Origin: Perkinsus olseni
Lineage: Eukaryota > Perkinsozoa > Perkinsida > Perkinsidae
NCBI GenBank assembly: GCA_013115135.1
Contig: JABANP010000003.1
Coordinates: 1 to 64,000 of the forward strand
DNA: 64,000 nt
Direction: 5' to 3'
Both the position numbers and the translations under genes were made by a program. Shown one piece after another: positions 12,249-23,824 of this stretch (within the stretch, counting starts at the first letter, position 1; each line of letters starts with the position of its first letter). A model generated the notes under the pieces. It did no database searches and was not told the DNA's origin. It saw only the letters and a program-made list of their open reading frames with translations.

Positions 12249-13785
12249 GTGGTACACTATGTGCCGCAGTGCTCTGGCGAGCGGCCGCCCTTCCAAGCTC
12301 TGCTGCTCTGCAACCTTGCATAAGTGGAGGAGCCTGTTAGACGGCGGGCTGTTGCAGCAGCCAAGTTGTTACGGATTGGCTGCAGAATGCGTGTTGATAT
12401 GTTGTCACTTTTTCTCGTCTCCCCATCCTTTTTTAGCATCTTTATACCGCTGTTGGAACTTAGCCTGAACTTCCTGGATCCTCATGATCCTAGATGTGCA
12501 GGCATTCTTACAACCCATGATGGGTAAACTCATGGTGTTGTCCTCCGAGCCTTAGAGCTCGCTTATTCATCTTGAAGAACTGTAGCAGTTTTCTCTAGGA
12601 ATACATGACCTTCTCGTTGTGTTGCAGTGGATGGGAACTCCCAACGAGAGGGAATCTCATTCCTTCGGGGACTTCCCAGCTCGAGCCGCTTGCCTGTAGC
12701 CCTGTAGCCTAACACATACAGGCTGTAGGTGTTGGGATCTTCAAGTACACTCGATGTCACTTAGTTGCAAACCAAAATCTTGTCACGACCTTGAAATTCT
12801 TCGACCTTCCTTCTCAGGCAGTCGCGCCTTTCTTTCGAGCCAAATTACGGTGCTGGTCAAATAACTCTAAAGCAACCGTACGGTCGAGAATTATCCAGGA
12901 GAGGTCCCACTCTGAAGCACATCCCAAAACTGATCGTTGGTCTCCTGCGCACCGTCACAATGACAGCGATAGTCACATACGTGTAGGGCCCTGAGCGAAT
13001 AGAGCTTTATAATTTTTCTTCGTTTCTTATGCCCCCTCCTCGTTTGTAGGGCTTTGAAGCACGCGATTCCGATCAACTTCCAGTCCGCAGCTCCCTACCG
13101 CCGAGGAATTCACAGATGGCGAGAAGGCATCTAGCGCACTCCTTCGATCGGGCTCCCAACTCCGAGCACTGGCGATTAAGCTACTTGGCCCGGCTTGGAA
13201 TGTTGACTTGAGCACATAGTGAGATGGACGCCGAGGAACAGGGAGAGAGTTGCACCAGATATCTCTATCTGGGATGAGTGGGCTTTTCCGAGCTAAACCG
13301 AGCTGGTCGCCCCGGCGCTGAATGACTCTTAGATCGCCTCTCTGCCTTCATCACGATACCTTATAGATCATCCACGCCTCGACCCAGGGCCAACATTAGA
13401 TACTTCCCACGGGATGAGAGGCCGAACATGTTAGCATCGTCTCACTCTGTATCAACCTTACATCGGCCATCAAGGAAAGCTCGACACAGATCATGCTCTT
13501 CTACTTTAGTCCTCTCCCTATACCACTATGAATCACTCTCTCCCGTTCGATGTCATCGGTCTCGGAAGTAGATTGAAACTGGTGTAGCACGTCGATGCAG
13601 GAGGTTCCTGAGCGTCGGTGTACACGCTTTCTTGTATTTTGTACATCTCCCGTGGATATTGGGAATTACTCGCCGGCACAAACATCGGCTGTCACTAAAT
13701 TCTCTGTCCTAGGGCGGGAATCGCGCTCCGCTCCGCTACCACAGGCAAGTCCAAAGAGGAGTTTGAACTTCGCGGGGACCCGGCA
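12249..13785. other. Intergenic, no gene recognised
   Basis: Reading frames are all shorter than about 95 codons, overlap on both strands and show no motif. The first bases are the 3' flank of the ATPase gene. Nothing repeated or structured was seen except CTC/GAG-rich tracts. Confidence 0.5.
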
Positions 13786-13852
13786 AATTTAGTTCAGTAC
13801 GTAGAGCGGCTGACTATCACCCTGGTGACCCGGGTTCGACCCCTGGCAATAG
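13786..13852 (+). repeat. tRNA-like (Pol III A/B box) sequence, possible SINE head
   Basis: The stretch AGTTCAGTACGTAGAGCGGC resembles the D-arm/A-box of a tRNA. GGGTTCGACCCC at 13832-13843 is a good B-box/T-loop with pairing arms CCGGG and CCTGG. The anticodon arm is abnormal, because TCACC and GGTGA close on two bases only, so it is not a functional tRNA. The best reading is a tRNA pseudogene or tRNA-derived SINE. Confidence 0.4.
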
Positions 13853-14029
13853 ACAAGCCCTCAGAAATGTTAAGAATGGTGAGGGCAGTACTAGCAGCAG
13901 AGGGCAGCAGTCGGTGGCGAGTCTCGCTGGCACCATCCCGGGGGCCGAACCACTCTGTGAGGACGAAATCCGAGAGAGTGTCACGCGCCACAAAATTCTC
14001 AGGCACGGTTAGACTGTTCCTGAAGTTTA

Positions 14030-14185
14030 CGTTCCTGGGAACGTGTTCAGGAACGTGCTCAACGTCTTATGAACATTCCTGGGCACGTTCCTGGGAATGT
14101 TCCTAGGAACGTTCCTAGCGTGCGTTTTTTGAACAAGATTTGTGCATTCTCGTTCCTGGGAACGTTTCTGAAACTCAGGAACGGT
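14030..14185. repeat. Cluster of GTTCC/GGAAC palindromes
   Basis: At least eight GTTCC or GGAAC motifs lie in about 155 bases, several joined head-to-head as GTTCCTGGGAACG (14031-14043 and 14152-14164) and TTCCTAGGAACGTTCC (14100-14115). Because the unit is its own reverse complement, the region can fold on itself many ways. It sits in the intergenic stretch upstream of SNU114. Confidence 0.8.
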
Positions 14186-14560
14186 TTATTGAACAGCCCG
14201 CTAATCACTAAAGGTAAATCTTGTCCACTAGGCAATCCTTGCATTTCCTCAACACCCTCCCTTGGTTTTTCGAGTGTGAGCCCGTTGCGGCCCTCAGGTG
14301 GGCTCAAGTCTTGTTTAAGGTTCCTCTCTGAATCACGGATATTATCCCAGCCACGTATCTTCACGTTAAGCGCGAAGGATACGGAATAGGTCGGTATCGT
14401 GCTGTTTCTAACGCGCTAAATTCCTTTCATTCCGTATATAGCGGCTATCCATCTTCGATTTCTCATTCGATCGTCAGGCTTGGGGAAGGGCTTTCCGATA
14501 GCCACAGCATCTCCCTCAGTTTAGCGCCCGCGTAGGACATCTTGGCGCCCCTTTTGCACC
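14186..14560. other. 5' flank of SNU114
   Basis: No gene. A pyrimidine-rich CTCCCTCAG at about 14511-14519 precedes the SNU114 start codon by about 40 bases and could be a 5'UTR or trans-splice acceptor. Confidence 0.35.
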
Positions 14561-17500
14561 ATGTCCGACCAGCCGCTCTACGATGAGTTCGGCAACTACA
14601 TAGGGCCTGATAGTGACGTTGATGATGCCTCCGATTCCGAGAGTAGTAGTACCTTTCCCCTCATACCAAATTTTCCGTAACTCCTCCCCTACAGGTTCTG
14701 CTGCTGGCTCCGAGTATGGCGGGGAGGCCGCTGCAGCGAGCCAGGAGGCCGTGCCCATGGACACCACGGAAGACGGCGCCCCTGTTGAGCAAAGGATCGT
14801 ATTGGCCGAGGACAAGAAGCATTACCCCGACGCTGACGAGGTCTATCCGGAAGCAGAGGTTGTCTTCCAGGTAATACCGGGCCCGCACAGCGAAGATTTT
14901 CGAAAGGATCTTGCCCTTTAGGATGAGGATACTCAACCGATTACTCAACCTATCATCGCTCCCACAAAGACCTTCGATTTCGACAAGCTTGAAAAAGAGG
15001 TATTATCTTTTTGCCGGCACTCCCTTCCCCCTGCAGGGCCGCTCCTCAGGTTCCTGAACTGGTATACGACTACCACTTCCTTGCAGGGCTGATGGAGCAC
15101 CCCAAGCCTCATCAGGAATGTTGCGGTCGTCGGTGCTCTGCACTCGGGAAAGACTCTACTGTGCGACCTGCTAGTCTCTCACACGTGGGCTGATAGGAAT
15201 AAGAAACTTGGGAACCTCGATAAGGAGGTCAAGTACACTAACTTCCGAGGAGACGAGATATCGCGAGACATCACGATCAAGTCAACACCCCTGTCGTTGG
15301 TCCTTACTGATACTAACGAGAAGAACTACCTCCTCAATGTCATTGATACGCCCGGCCATCCCAACTTTCCAAGATGAAGTGACGGCGGCTATGAGGGTGT
15401 CAGATGGCGCTATACTCGTTGTGGACTGCGTGATGGGGGTTACTGATCATACCAAGCGAATGGTTAAGCATATGCTTTCGGAGGGCCCTCGGATGAAGTA
15501 GGTTTTGCGGGGATGGTGCTGTAGCACCTGACCGTCGCTCTTTTCAGGTTTGTAGTGGTACTGTCTCAGCTAGACCGACTTGTCCTTGAGCTTAGACTGC
15601 CCCCAGAGGATGCTTACTTCAAACTGAGGTACTAATCAAACTAAGAGTGGTAGAGGGAGTGGACACTTGAGTGGTAGGTACGTCATCCAGGAGCTCAACA
15701 GCTACATACGAGAAGAGTGCGAGCTGATGGGATTGGATAAGGACGACTATGTCGTATCGCCCATCAGAGGCAATCTTGCCTTCGCCAGCGGACTTTACCA
15801 GTTCGTCTTCACCACCTACTCGTTCGCTAAGTACTACGTCGAGGCAAACACGGATGCTTTCCGAACCAGCGGCGGCGACCAGAACTCTGAGAACAACGGT
15901 TTGCCAGCAGCCTTCGGTCGAGCGTCTCAGGAGGGTGGTCTGCAGCCTCATCAAGTGAATGAGTACGCGAGGAGATTGGCGAGGGGCATGTGGGGTGACG
16001 TATGGCGCGATAAGAGAACTGGGCAGTTTGTGAAGTCGCCGCCTAAGGACCAAGGGGAGGTTCAGCGGACCTTCGTTGAATTCTTCTTGGTGCCGCTTTA
16101 CAAGATGATCGGCCATACTATTGGAGAGGAGCAGGAGTCCCTACAAGTCACTTTGGGTGATGTGGGAATCTACCTCTCTCAGAAGGACTATTATGCGAAG
16201 TCTACTAAGTAATAGGGAGGGGTGCTTCTTGCGGAGGACCCAGTCGATCGGCACTTCCATCGGTATAGATGTCGCTCACACTTAGCCGTGGTCGCGGGCT
16301 GCTCGGTCTCGTTGGATATCATTCGCGCCGTCAGGTCCCTTCTTAAGAAGGTCCTATCGCAGTTCTTCGGCGGCCCTCAGCCGCTGGTGGACCAGATAGT
16401 AGCGAAGCTTCCCAGCCCTCAAGAGAATGCTGCTGTACTACCTCTTGCCTGTCCCCTCCCTGGCGACTGTTTTTTCTTTCAGAATAAGATCTCGAAGATT
16501 TATTCTGGCAATCAGACCAGCAAGATCGCCGAGGACATGCGCAACCTCCGCGCCAATGGCGAGCTGCTGGTGCATACCGCCAAGAACTACCACAGGTATG
16601 GGAAAAGCCCACTCGGAGTTACGTTTGGAGTGGTATCCTGTCAGATCGGATATGTCCGGCTTCGATCTTTTCGGTAGAGTTATGTCCGGTACCCTGCGAG
16701 TGGGGGATAAGGTTAAGTAAGAACCTTGCAGTGGGTGGCGTTTGACCTCGAAGGTTGATGTTTCTCAGAGTGCTGGGCGAGCGCTACTCGCTCGATGACC
16801 CCGAGGACTCCAAGGTCGAAACTATTAGTCAACTGTGGATCTACGAGGGGAGCTAGTCTGCATGGTGCTGCCCTTCGGAATAGTGTCATCCTATTGTACT
16901 CTTAGATACCGTGTCGAGGTGTCCCATGTCCCCGCCGGCAACTGGGTGCTCATCGGTGGGACCTTGGACTCGGCTGTAGTTAAGACAAGTAAGCTCCTCT
17001 TCGCACTCATCGCTTAGTATAGTGTGGAGTCTAGGATAGCACGTGATGTCTCGGATGGCTCGGATGGCTTGGGTGGCAGCGTCGATATATCGAAGTGAAA
17101 TTCATCCTCGGAAGCATCAACTGAGATCTGCTTCGCGAGTACCCTCTCAATAGAATTCTTTTCAACGCTCTCGTTCAATGACGGCCTCTGTCCTGAGTGG
17201 GAAAATGATGGGGTTTCAAACCAGGGCAATCTACGTAGCAGCTGCTCATGCCAAACTGGTTTCTAGGAATCTCCTCAGGAGTAATCATCGCACCTTGTCG
17301 TAGGTACAATAATTGCCGCGGACAACACTGACGATGTGGAGATCTGTCGTCCACTCAAATTCGCCACCTCTGGCTCTGTTAAGGTGAGATCTATCACTCG
17401 GTGATCGGGCAAGCTGTCTACTCCGTCCATGGCAGATTGCCTGCGAGCCGCTGAACCCCTCTGAGCTTCCCAAGATGCTTGAAGGGCTTCGAAAGATCGA

Positions 17501-19183
17501 CAGGTAAAAGGGAGTATCTTAGGTTGATCCTAGGAGTTCATGGATAATGGGTCAGGTCTTTCCCGCTGGTGCAGTGCAAGGTGGAGGAGTCAGGCGAGCA
17601 CGTTATCATCGGTACTGGCGAACTCTACTTGGACGTCATCCTGCATGATTTAAGGAAGCTCTACGGCGATATCGAAATCAAGGTAATTGCTACTGTCGCC
17701 ATCCGTCTACCCTTTTCTTCTTCGGCCATGCACAAGTCTCCGACCTGCAGGTGTCCGATCCTGTGGTACCCTTCTGTGAGACTGTGATAGAGACATCGCA
17801 GTTCAAGTGTTCTGCGGAGAGTACCAACAAGCAGGCTAAGCTGTACATGATCGCTGAGCCTTTGGAGAAGGTGAGACTACCCGACGACTCTACCCGATGA
17901 TTAGGAGTTCCGACCGTGTTCAGGGCATTGCGGAGGCCATCGAGTCTGGCGTGGTCACTGGCCTAACTCCTACCAAGGAGCGAGCTGATATCTTCGGAAA
18001 GCAGTTCGGCTGGGATAAGCTGGCCGCGAGGAACATTTGGTAGAATATCTATCCCTGCAGATGAGCTGTTTAATTCGAACCTTCAGGGCCTTCGGTGCTG
18101 ACCCGATCAACGGCACCAACGTTATTCTCAATGAGACCCTCGCCACAGACGCTGAGGCTAGGAACTCTCTTAACTTGGTAGGCTTGCCCCGAGGAACGGT
18201 TCCTCTTTTGTTGTTACCTCCCCTTGATCAGATCCGCGACAGTGTCGTGTCCGGCTTCCAGTGGGCGACTCGGGAAGGCCCCCTCTGTGAAGACAATGTC
18301 CGCAATGTCAAGTTCAAGCTGCTAGATGTGGTCACATCTAACGTCACAGTAAAAACGCCGCCGACGGGGGTTCGAACCTGCGTCGCCATTTCTCGCTGTT
18401 CAGGCTGGTGGTATTGGTCTCGGATCTGGACAGATCATTCCGGTGGCCCGACGAGTGGCTTACAGTAGTATGCTGATGGCCACCCCCAGGCTGATGGAAC
18501 CGATGATGTTCGCCGAGATTGACGTACTACTGCCCTGCTCCTATCCTTCAGTACCAATCGCCCCTCCTCCCTTCAGTGCCCTGCAGACTGTGTGTCCGCC
18601 GTCTACACCGTCCTGTCACGTCGTAGAGGTCATGTCCTCAAGGATATCCCTAGAGTAAGCTCACGTTGATGATACGGTTGTCCCATAGCCCTTTCGCTCA
18701 GCCCGGTACGCCGCTCTTCTGCGTCTACGCCTACATACCATCTATCGAGACCTTCGGCTTCGAGACTGATCTCCGGACGCACACTTCCGGCCAGGCCTTC
18801 GGCACCACCGTGTTTGACCATTGGTAAGCATACTTGGGAGAGAGCAGTCTCGTGACCGCGGCTCCTTGTGTCAGGTCCGTGGTCCCCGGTGACCCGCTGG
18901 ACTCCTCGATCATCCTTCGTCCGTTGGAGCCGGCACCACAACCACACTTGGCGAGGGAGTTTGTAAGCTGGCGTTGAGGAATCTGGCGAGATTGCAAGTG
19001 ACGCTTTTCTAGGTGATTAAGACCCGCCGTCGTAAGGGTATCGGTGAAGATATCAACGCTCACAAGTACTTCGACGATCCGGAGCTGGTGAGCCGTCTTC
19101 CGCTTGCCACTTGTCTGACAAAGTTCCATGCTCAGGTCCAGCGTCTGCAGGCTGAGGAGGCAACAGCCGCTGATGTCTTCTGA
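14561..19183 (+). CDS. SNU114: U5 snRNP GTPase SNU114/EFTUD2
   Basis: EF-2-like GTPase of the U5 snRNP that controls Brr2 helicase during spliceosome activation. It can be followed exon by exon from the start [10 protein letters not shown] (14561) to the stop at 19181-19183, colinear with human EFTUD2. Landmarks are G1 GALHSGKT (about 15130), G3 DTPGH (about 15345), '[19 protein letters not shown]' (17583), '[15 protein letters not shown]' (18250), 'TRRRKGI' (19024) and 'KYFDDPEL' near the end. Roughly twenty short GT-AG introns interrupt it, for example 16431-16480, 16593-16645, 17683-17747 and 18521-18573. Two single extra bases break the conserved frame near 15107 and 15369. The G4 motif that is NKID in other species reads SQLD here (about 15560). 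The C-terminal end is shorter and divergent from human. Confidence 0.93.
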
Positions 19184-19261
19184 GGGGACTGCTGCTGTTG
19201 ACCATCATCACTGCCGCCGTCCGAAGTACTGTTACGTACTAGTTTTACGAGATCGTATCAC

Positions 19262-19470
19262 GTAGACTAACATCGGTTTCAATCCCCTCCAACGGTTGTG
19301 TTAGTCAGCATAGACAATCCCTCTTTGTGTCCGCGACTGGTGAACGTAGATATCGGCTCGCATAGGCTAACATCGGTTCGAGTTCTCTCCAATGGTTGTG
19401 TTTTCTCGAGCCATCGGGGCTAGAGACAATCCTCCCTGTGTCGCCGACTGGGTGACGTTCGCCGGGGGAG
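19262..19470. repeat. Two-copy diverged direct repeat, about 100 bp
   Basis: Copies near 19262-19350 and 19361-19470 share CTAACATCGGTT, CTCCAA.GGTTGTGTT, AGACAATCC, TGTGTC and CGACTGG.TGA in the same order, with about 20-25 percent differences. They fill the intergenic space between SNU114 and the MYND gene. Confidence 0.8.
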
Positions 19471-19510
19471 TGCGTATCAGACATTCTACAGTTGATTTTT
19501 CCTCTTCGAG

Positions 19511-22500
19511 ATGGCCGAAGAAGATCAGGTCCATTTGAGCTGCTTGCCTGTGACCTCTGTCGTCTCCAACTGGACCTACCTCTACCCCTACGCCAATACC
19601 CCTCCTAGGGACCTTTGTGTTACCTCTAGAGGCGCTGGTCCACATCTCCCGACTCGGGCGATGCTACTCGGCTGCAGCGACCTCATCTCGGTAGCTCATA
19701 CGTTCCTCCTCAACCAGGGGTCGAAGACCTGTGGCAACGATCAGCCATGGAGTGCTACGCCTCTTCAAGTCATCTGCTGTGATATCGAGCCCTGCCTCAT
19801 CGCCCGCTCTCTTCTCTACCTACAACTCGTCCTCGGCGAGACCACTGCTGCAGACCAAGATGTGCCTGGTGGATGATGTCGTCATGGCGTGGGAGGTCGC
19901 TCACTCGATGTTCATCACCCCCGAGGCGGCTGAGAGGCTTCAGAAGGCGGCTGAGGGGATCTTGGGTTGTTTCGAAGATGACGAGAAGTGGAACCGTGAA
20001 GGCCTGGGCAGGTTCGGTGTCCACGTGACCGGTGACAAGGCTGCTGTGGTGGACTTGTTGAGGTGGTGGTGTGATGGTCTTGAGAAGGGTCTCTTCAGTG
20101 GCCGCGTGGCTGTGACGAGTGTACAGACTGCCAGGAAACGCCTGAGGGAGGCTTTGGGGATGACAGAAGTTTATGATCAAACTATGCTGATCCACAAGGT
20201 CAACGGTGGTGATCCGAGGCTAGAAGAGTTTATTGATTCTTACTTGGCCCAAGGCTTCACCGGAGTAGACGGCATCCTAGCTTCAGCGGCCGCGCTGTCA
20301 CCGACGGAGTCTTCTAAGCGGAAGTGTGTCAACCCGACATTCCTCGCCGACGTCTACGACTTTCCTAAGAAGATCGCCAAGTTGCCGAAGGGCGTTGCGG
20401 CTAGTGAAGTCGGTAAGGTCTGGAGAGTCCACTACTTTGCCAACCCCTATCAGAGTTGTCCTCTGGATCTCATCAAGTGTTTCGAGGAGCTGTCCAAACC
20501 TTCCACGAAGTTCGTCACCGGTGCTCGCTCCGGCTGCCTCTCGCCTGCTCAGTGGTGCTTTGAGCTCTTCGGTCAGCGTACGGAGGCCATGGCGGCAGCA
20601 CTCGCTACAGGGAGGCATCAGATAGTTCTCCATTGTGGTGATGCCTTTGCCCTCTGTGATGCCCTCAGACCGCAAGACCCTAGGGCTACACTGCCCTGTA
20701 AGGTCCCTGAGGTTAAGAAGTTGAGAGCCTTCCTGAGAGGCCTAGGGTTCCCCAATCAATTCGACTTCATCGACACTTCTAACATCGGTGACAACACTGG
20801 CGTCTTGCCGATCCTGTTGGCGTGCGCCCCTCTACTCGCCTCCAAAGCTGAGAACCCCCGGGCCTCTCTGGCGACCGACGTCATGAAGGGCAGTGGTAAC
20901 AACGAGGAGGAGGTCGTTGAGGACTGCCTATCCAAAGTTCCCCTCTGGCTCATTCCCTTCTGCTGTGGTTTGCAGCTGGACTTTGCGAGGTCTACCGCGG
21001 ACCATCGTGACTCAGCGGCCAAGCGAGACCCCTCCAGTCTGTGGATGGCCTACCCTAGGTCCTTCATCAGCTCGATGATCGCCACCACTGAGAAGCGTGG
21101 GGCGGTGCCGATGCGATGGCGTCGTTGCTACCAAGGCTTCGACCAAGTGTCAGTCTCCGACTCGGAAGACCTGAAGGCATCCCTGTACCGTGCCTTGGAG
21201 TTTTCACTGCGATTGAGGTGCGATCGTCCGGTGGGCCTCAACACGTATGTCCGCCTGGTCGATGCCCTAGCAAGGTCGATCAGCCCCGATTGCGTTGATG
21301 GCTTGATGCGGCTTTTCGAGGAGGGCGCGATGATGCGCCTAGTCCAGAGCAAGCCACTCTCTCTCATCCTCGGGTACGCTTTGTCGCTGTCCTGTCTACT
21401 GGATGTGCACGGCGGTCTGTATTCGTTCGAGAATGATCTCAGAATAAGGCGACCCGTCACACTCTATGATGTTGCAGTGAAGGTCGTTGGTAAGGATTGG
21501 AAGATCCACCGTGCTGGTCGAGAGAAGCAGGCCATCGCTGGTTTAGCCACTACCAAGGTGTCCGATATGAGCCTCCACAAGCGACAGTGGGGCGGTCCAG
21601 ACTATCGTTTGGTGTCTGTCGTATTGAACGACGAGGGTATCCACGTCGTATTCCCAGTCGAAGCCGTCGATGGCGACGAGCTCCACATCTTCGTGCCTGA
21701 TGTCGTCATGGGCTATGCGGATACTGGCCGAGTGTATGTCACTTACTCGAGCGTGAGCGTGCCGGGGGAATCGTTCGAGGCTGACGCCAAGGTCATCAGG
21801 AAGAAAGCCATTGACCGCTCACTTTATCTGCCGCGTGAGAATCGCAGATCCGCGAAGACGGCTGCCTCCCTCGCCGTCCGTCAGTGGCGTGCCGACGGGT
21901 CGGTCAGGTTCGTGATGAAGCTGAGAGGCAAGGAGCTTGTGGCTTTGCAGAAGAAGGAAAAGGTGGAGGTCCATCAGCACGCCGGAGTGCCTCAGACCAT
22001 CGATGTGACAACAGCTGGAGTCACTCTGCACACCTTCACTCTGCCGGTGGAGGTCGCCGTCAACGACGTTCATATGAGGGTGGCTCGAAGTAGCGGCTCC
22101 TTGGACATCACCATCCCCGCCTCCTACTGCTCCCCCCTCGGTCCACTCATTGGTGATGCCTTGCCACGTTCGATCCTCGGCTCCAGTCATTTTGCCAAGC
22201 CGGATGTCTCAGTCGTACCGTCGGTGTCTAATGCGACGCTGAAGTCCATAGACAGTAGTGGATGGATGAACAGAGGCCTCTTCGGGAGGATGCTGCCGCT
22301 GAAGATTCGAGCTAACAAGAGTACCGCCATGAACCAGCTTAGAGAGTCCCTTGGCATCGTCTACTCCACGACAGTGGACGACCGTGCTGCTGGCAGCGCC
22401 TATGGTGGCCGTGCTATGATGACCCTCGTCCGAGGCACCTCGAGTGATGTTATCATGTTGCTCTCGCCCAATACCACCTACGACTGGATTTACGGTCTCG

Positions 22501-23336
22501 TCATCAAGGGGGCGGTCTGCATCCTCAAGCACGACTTTGTCTTGGATGTGGCCCCCGATGTGGCTAAGATTCAGAGCCAGATGGGGATCAGGTCTATCAA
22601 AGTGGACGAGAGCTGTGGAGAGTTCGAGTGTTGGACCGACCACTACCTGCCAGCAGCGATGGAGCTTGCTCGTGTGACTCGAGGCATACCAAGAAAAGAA
22701 GGAGATTCCGGTGCCTGTCCCGTCTGCGGCTCCACCAAGCGCCCACATGTGTGTAAAGACGCTGAGAAGTTCTGGATGTCCTGGCTTGACTGGAAGAAGA
22801 TACCGTTGTCGTCCAAGGCGATGCGACACTTCCAGCCGATGGTCATCTTCCCTCTGTTCTCTTCGGTCATGTCCTACAGCCTTGACGGTAAAGCTGCAGT
22901 GAACCCTGTCGACGTGACGAACGACATGTGGGACAGCATTCAGGAGAATCTGACTAAGGACCCAACGGCAACAGCAGAGGTTATGAAGCTCTTGGAGCAG
23001 ATGTCTCTCGGGGATCCATCCAATCCTCCTCAAGAACTGCGCAACCGCCTCAGCTCTTTGTTGGTGGGTGGGACGCCGAGGAGGGCAGCTCGAGCGAGAC
23101 CCGCACATAGTAGCAGTAGCGGCAGCTCCCCTGGAGGCTCCACTTCCACGTCAACAACACCGGGTTCTGTTAGAGGTGTTCAGGCTGATGGCTTCCCGAG
23201 TGGAAACCATCACCTCTGCGCTACCTGTGGTAAAGCTGGTGATAAGCTTTGTTCGAGATGTAAGGCGGTCTACTACTGCAGTGTGGACTGCCAAAGACGG
23301 GGCTGGCCTGCTCACAAGAAAGTCTGCGGACACTGA
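19511..23336 (+). CDS. Large MYND zinc-finger protein with DUF4470-like N-terminus
   Basis: A single reading frame of about 1,160 codons runs from the ATG at 19860 to the stop at 23334-23336. Its end is a MYND finger (23216-23333): C-x2-C, C-x2-C, C-x3-C and H-x3-C spacing in CATCGKAGDKLCSRC...CSVDC...HKKVC. MYND fingers usually bind proline-rich partners. Upstream, in another frame from the ATG at 19511, 'YANTPPRDL', 'LLGCSDLISVAHTF' and 'VICCDIEPCLIARSLLYLQL' look like the DUF4470 domain found with MYND fingers and in the axonemal-assembly factor DNAAF3 (from memory). The two frames join at about 19826-19850, through either a tiny intron or an indel. The rest is unrecognised, intronless, with a Ser/Thr-rich linker before the finger. 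Confidence 0.8.
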
Positions 23337-23824
23337 GCTCATAGACTAATGAGGTGGGAAGGGAGGTCATGGGGATGTTTCCCTGTCTGCTTCCTTTCTT
23401 CTGTGGTCCAAGGGCACATAGCGTAGTTCATTTTCAGGTGATTTTTCCGGAGGCCGCCCTGTCTTGCGGGTGATTCTGGCGAGTTTTGTCTATCTGAGAT
23501 TAGCACTATCCATCATTTATTGACTTTTAACGTCATCAGTCGTGTTGTGTTAGTAGTGTGACGTCGAGGGTTCCATTGCAGCTACCTCTCACTGCTTCAG
23601 GATTCACACTCGGCTGCCCCACCGCGACACCGATGTAGTGATGTTGTTCCAGACGATCTAGTGCAACCGTTTGTCTCTGCGTACAGGGTAGCACGCATGC
23701 GCAGAGACTGTCTGGCTAGCAGAGAGTCTCTGCGTCTGAGGATTCTGTCTCATAGCTCATACTGGGACAGAGGCCTTCTCCACCACTGCTCTGCATCGTA
23801 GGTTCTACTCCCTTGGCACCTCGC
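23337..23824. other. Intergenic between MYND gene and POT transporter
   Basis: No gene. The segment 23670-23745 contains CTCTGCGT / GCAGAGAC motifs repeated in both orientations (GTCTCTGCG, CGCAGAGAC, GAGTCTCTGCG), giving a possible stem-loop. Confidence 0.45.

Noticed and set aside
12563..12760. 65-codon minus-strand frame in the ATPase-SNU114 gap
   Set aside because: Short, no start context, motif or splice signals, and flanked by equally short frames on the other strand.
18355..18385. tRNA T-loop-like GGGTTCGAACC
   Set aside because: It lies in a SNU114 intron and no D-arm or anticodon arm is present on either strand.
19731..19859. Extension of the MYND protein upstream of the ATG at 19860 in the same frame
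   Set aside because: The frame opens with GTG at 19731, not ATG, and the conserved DUF4470-like sequence in this stretch lies in another frame.
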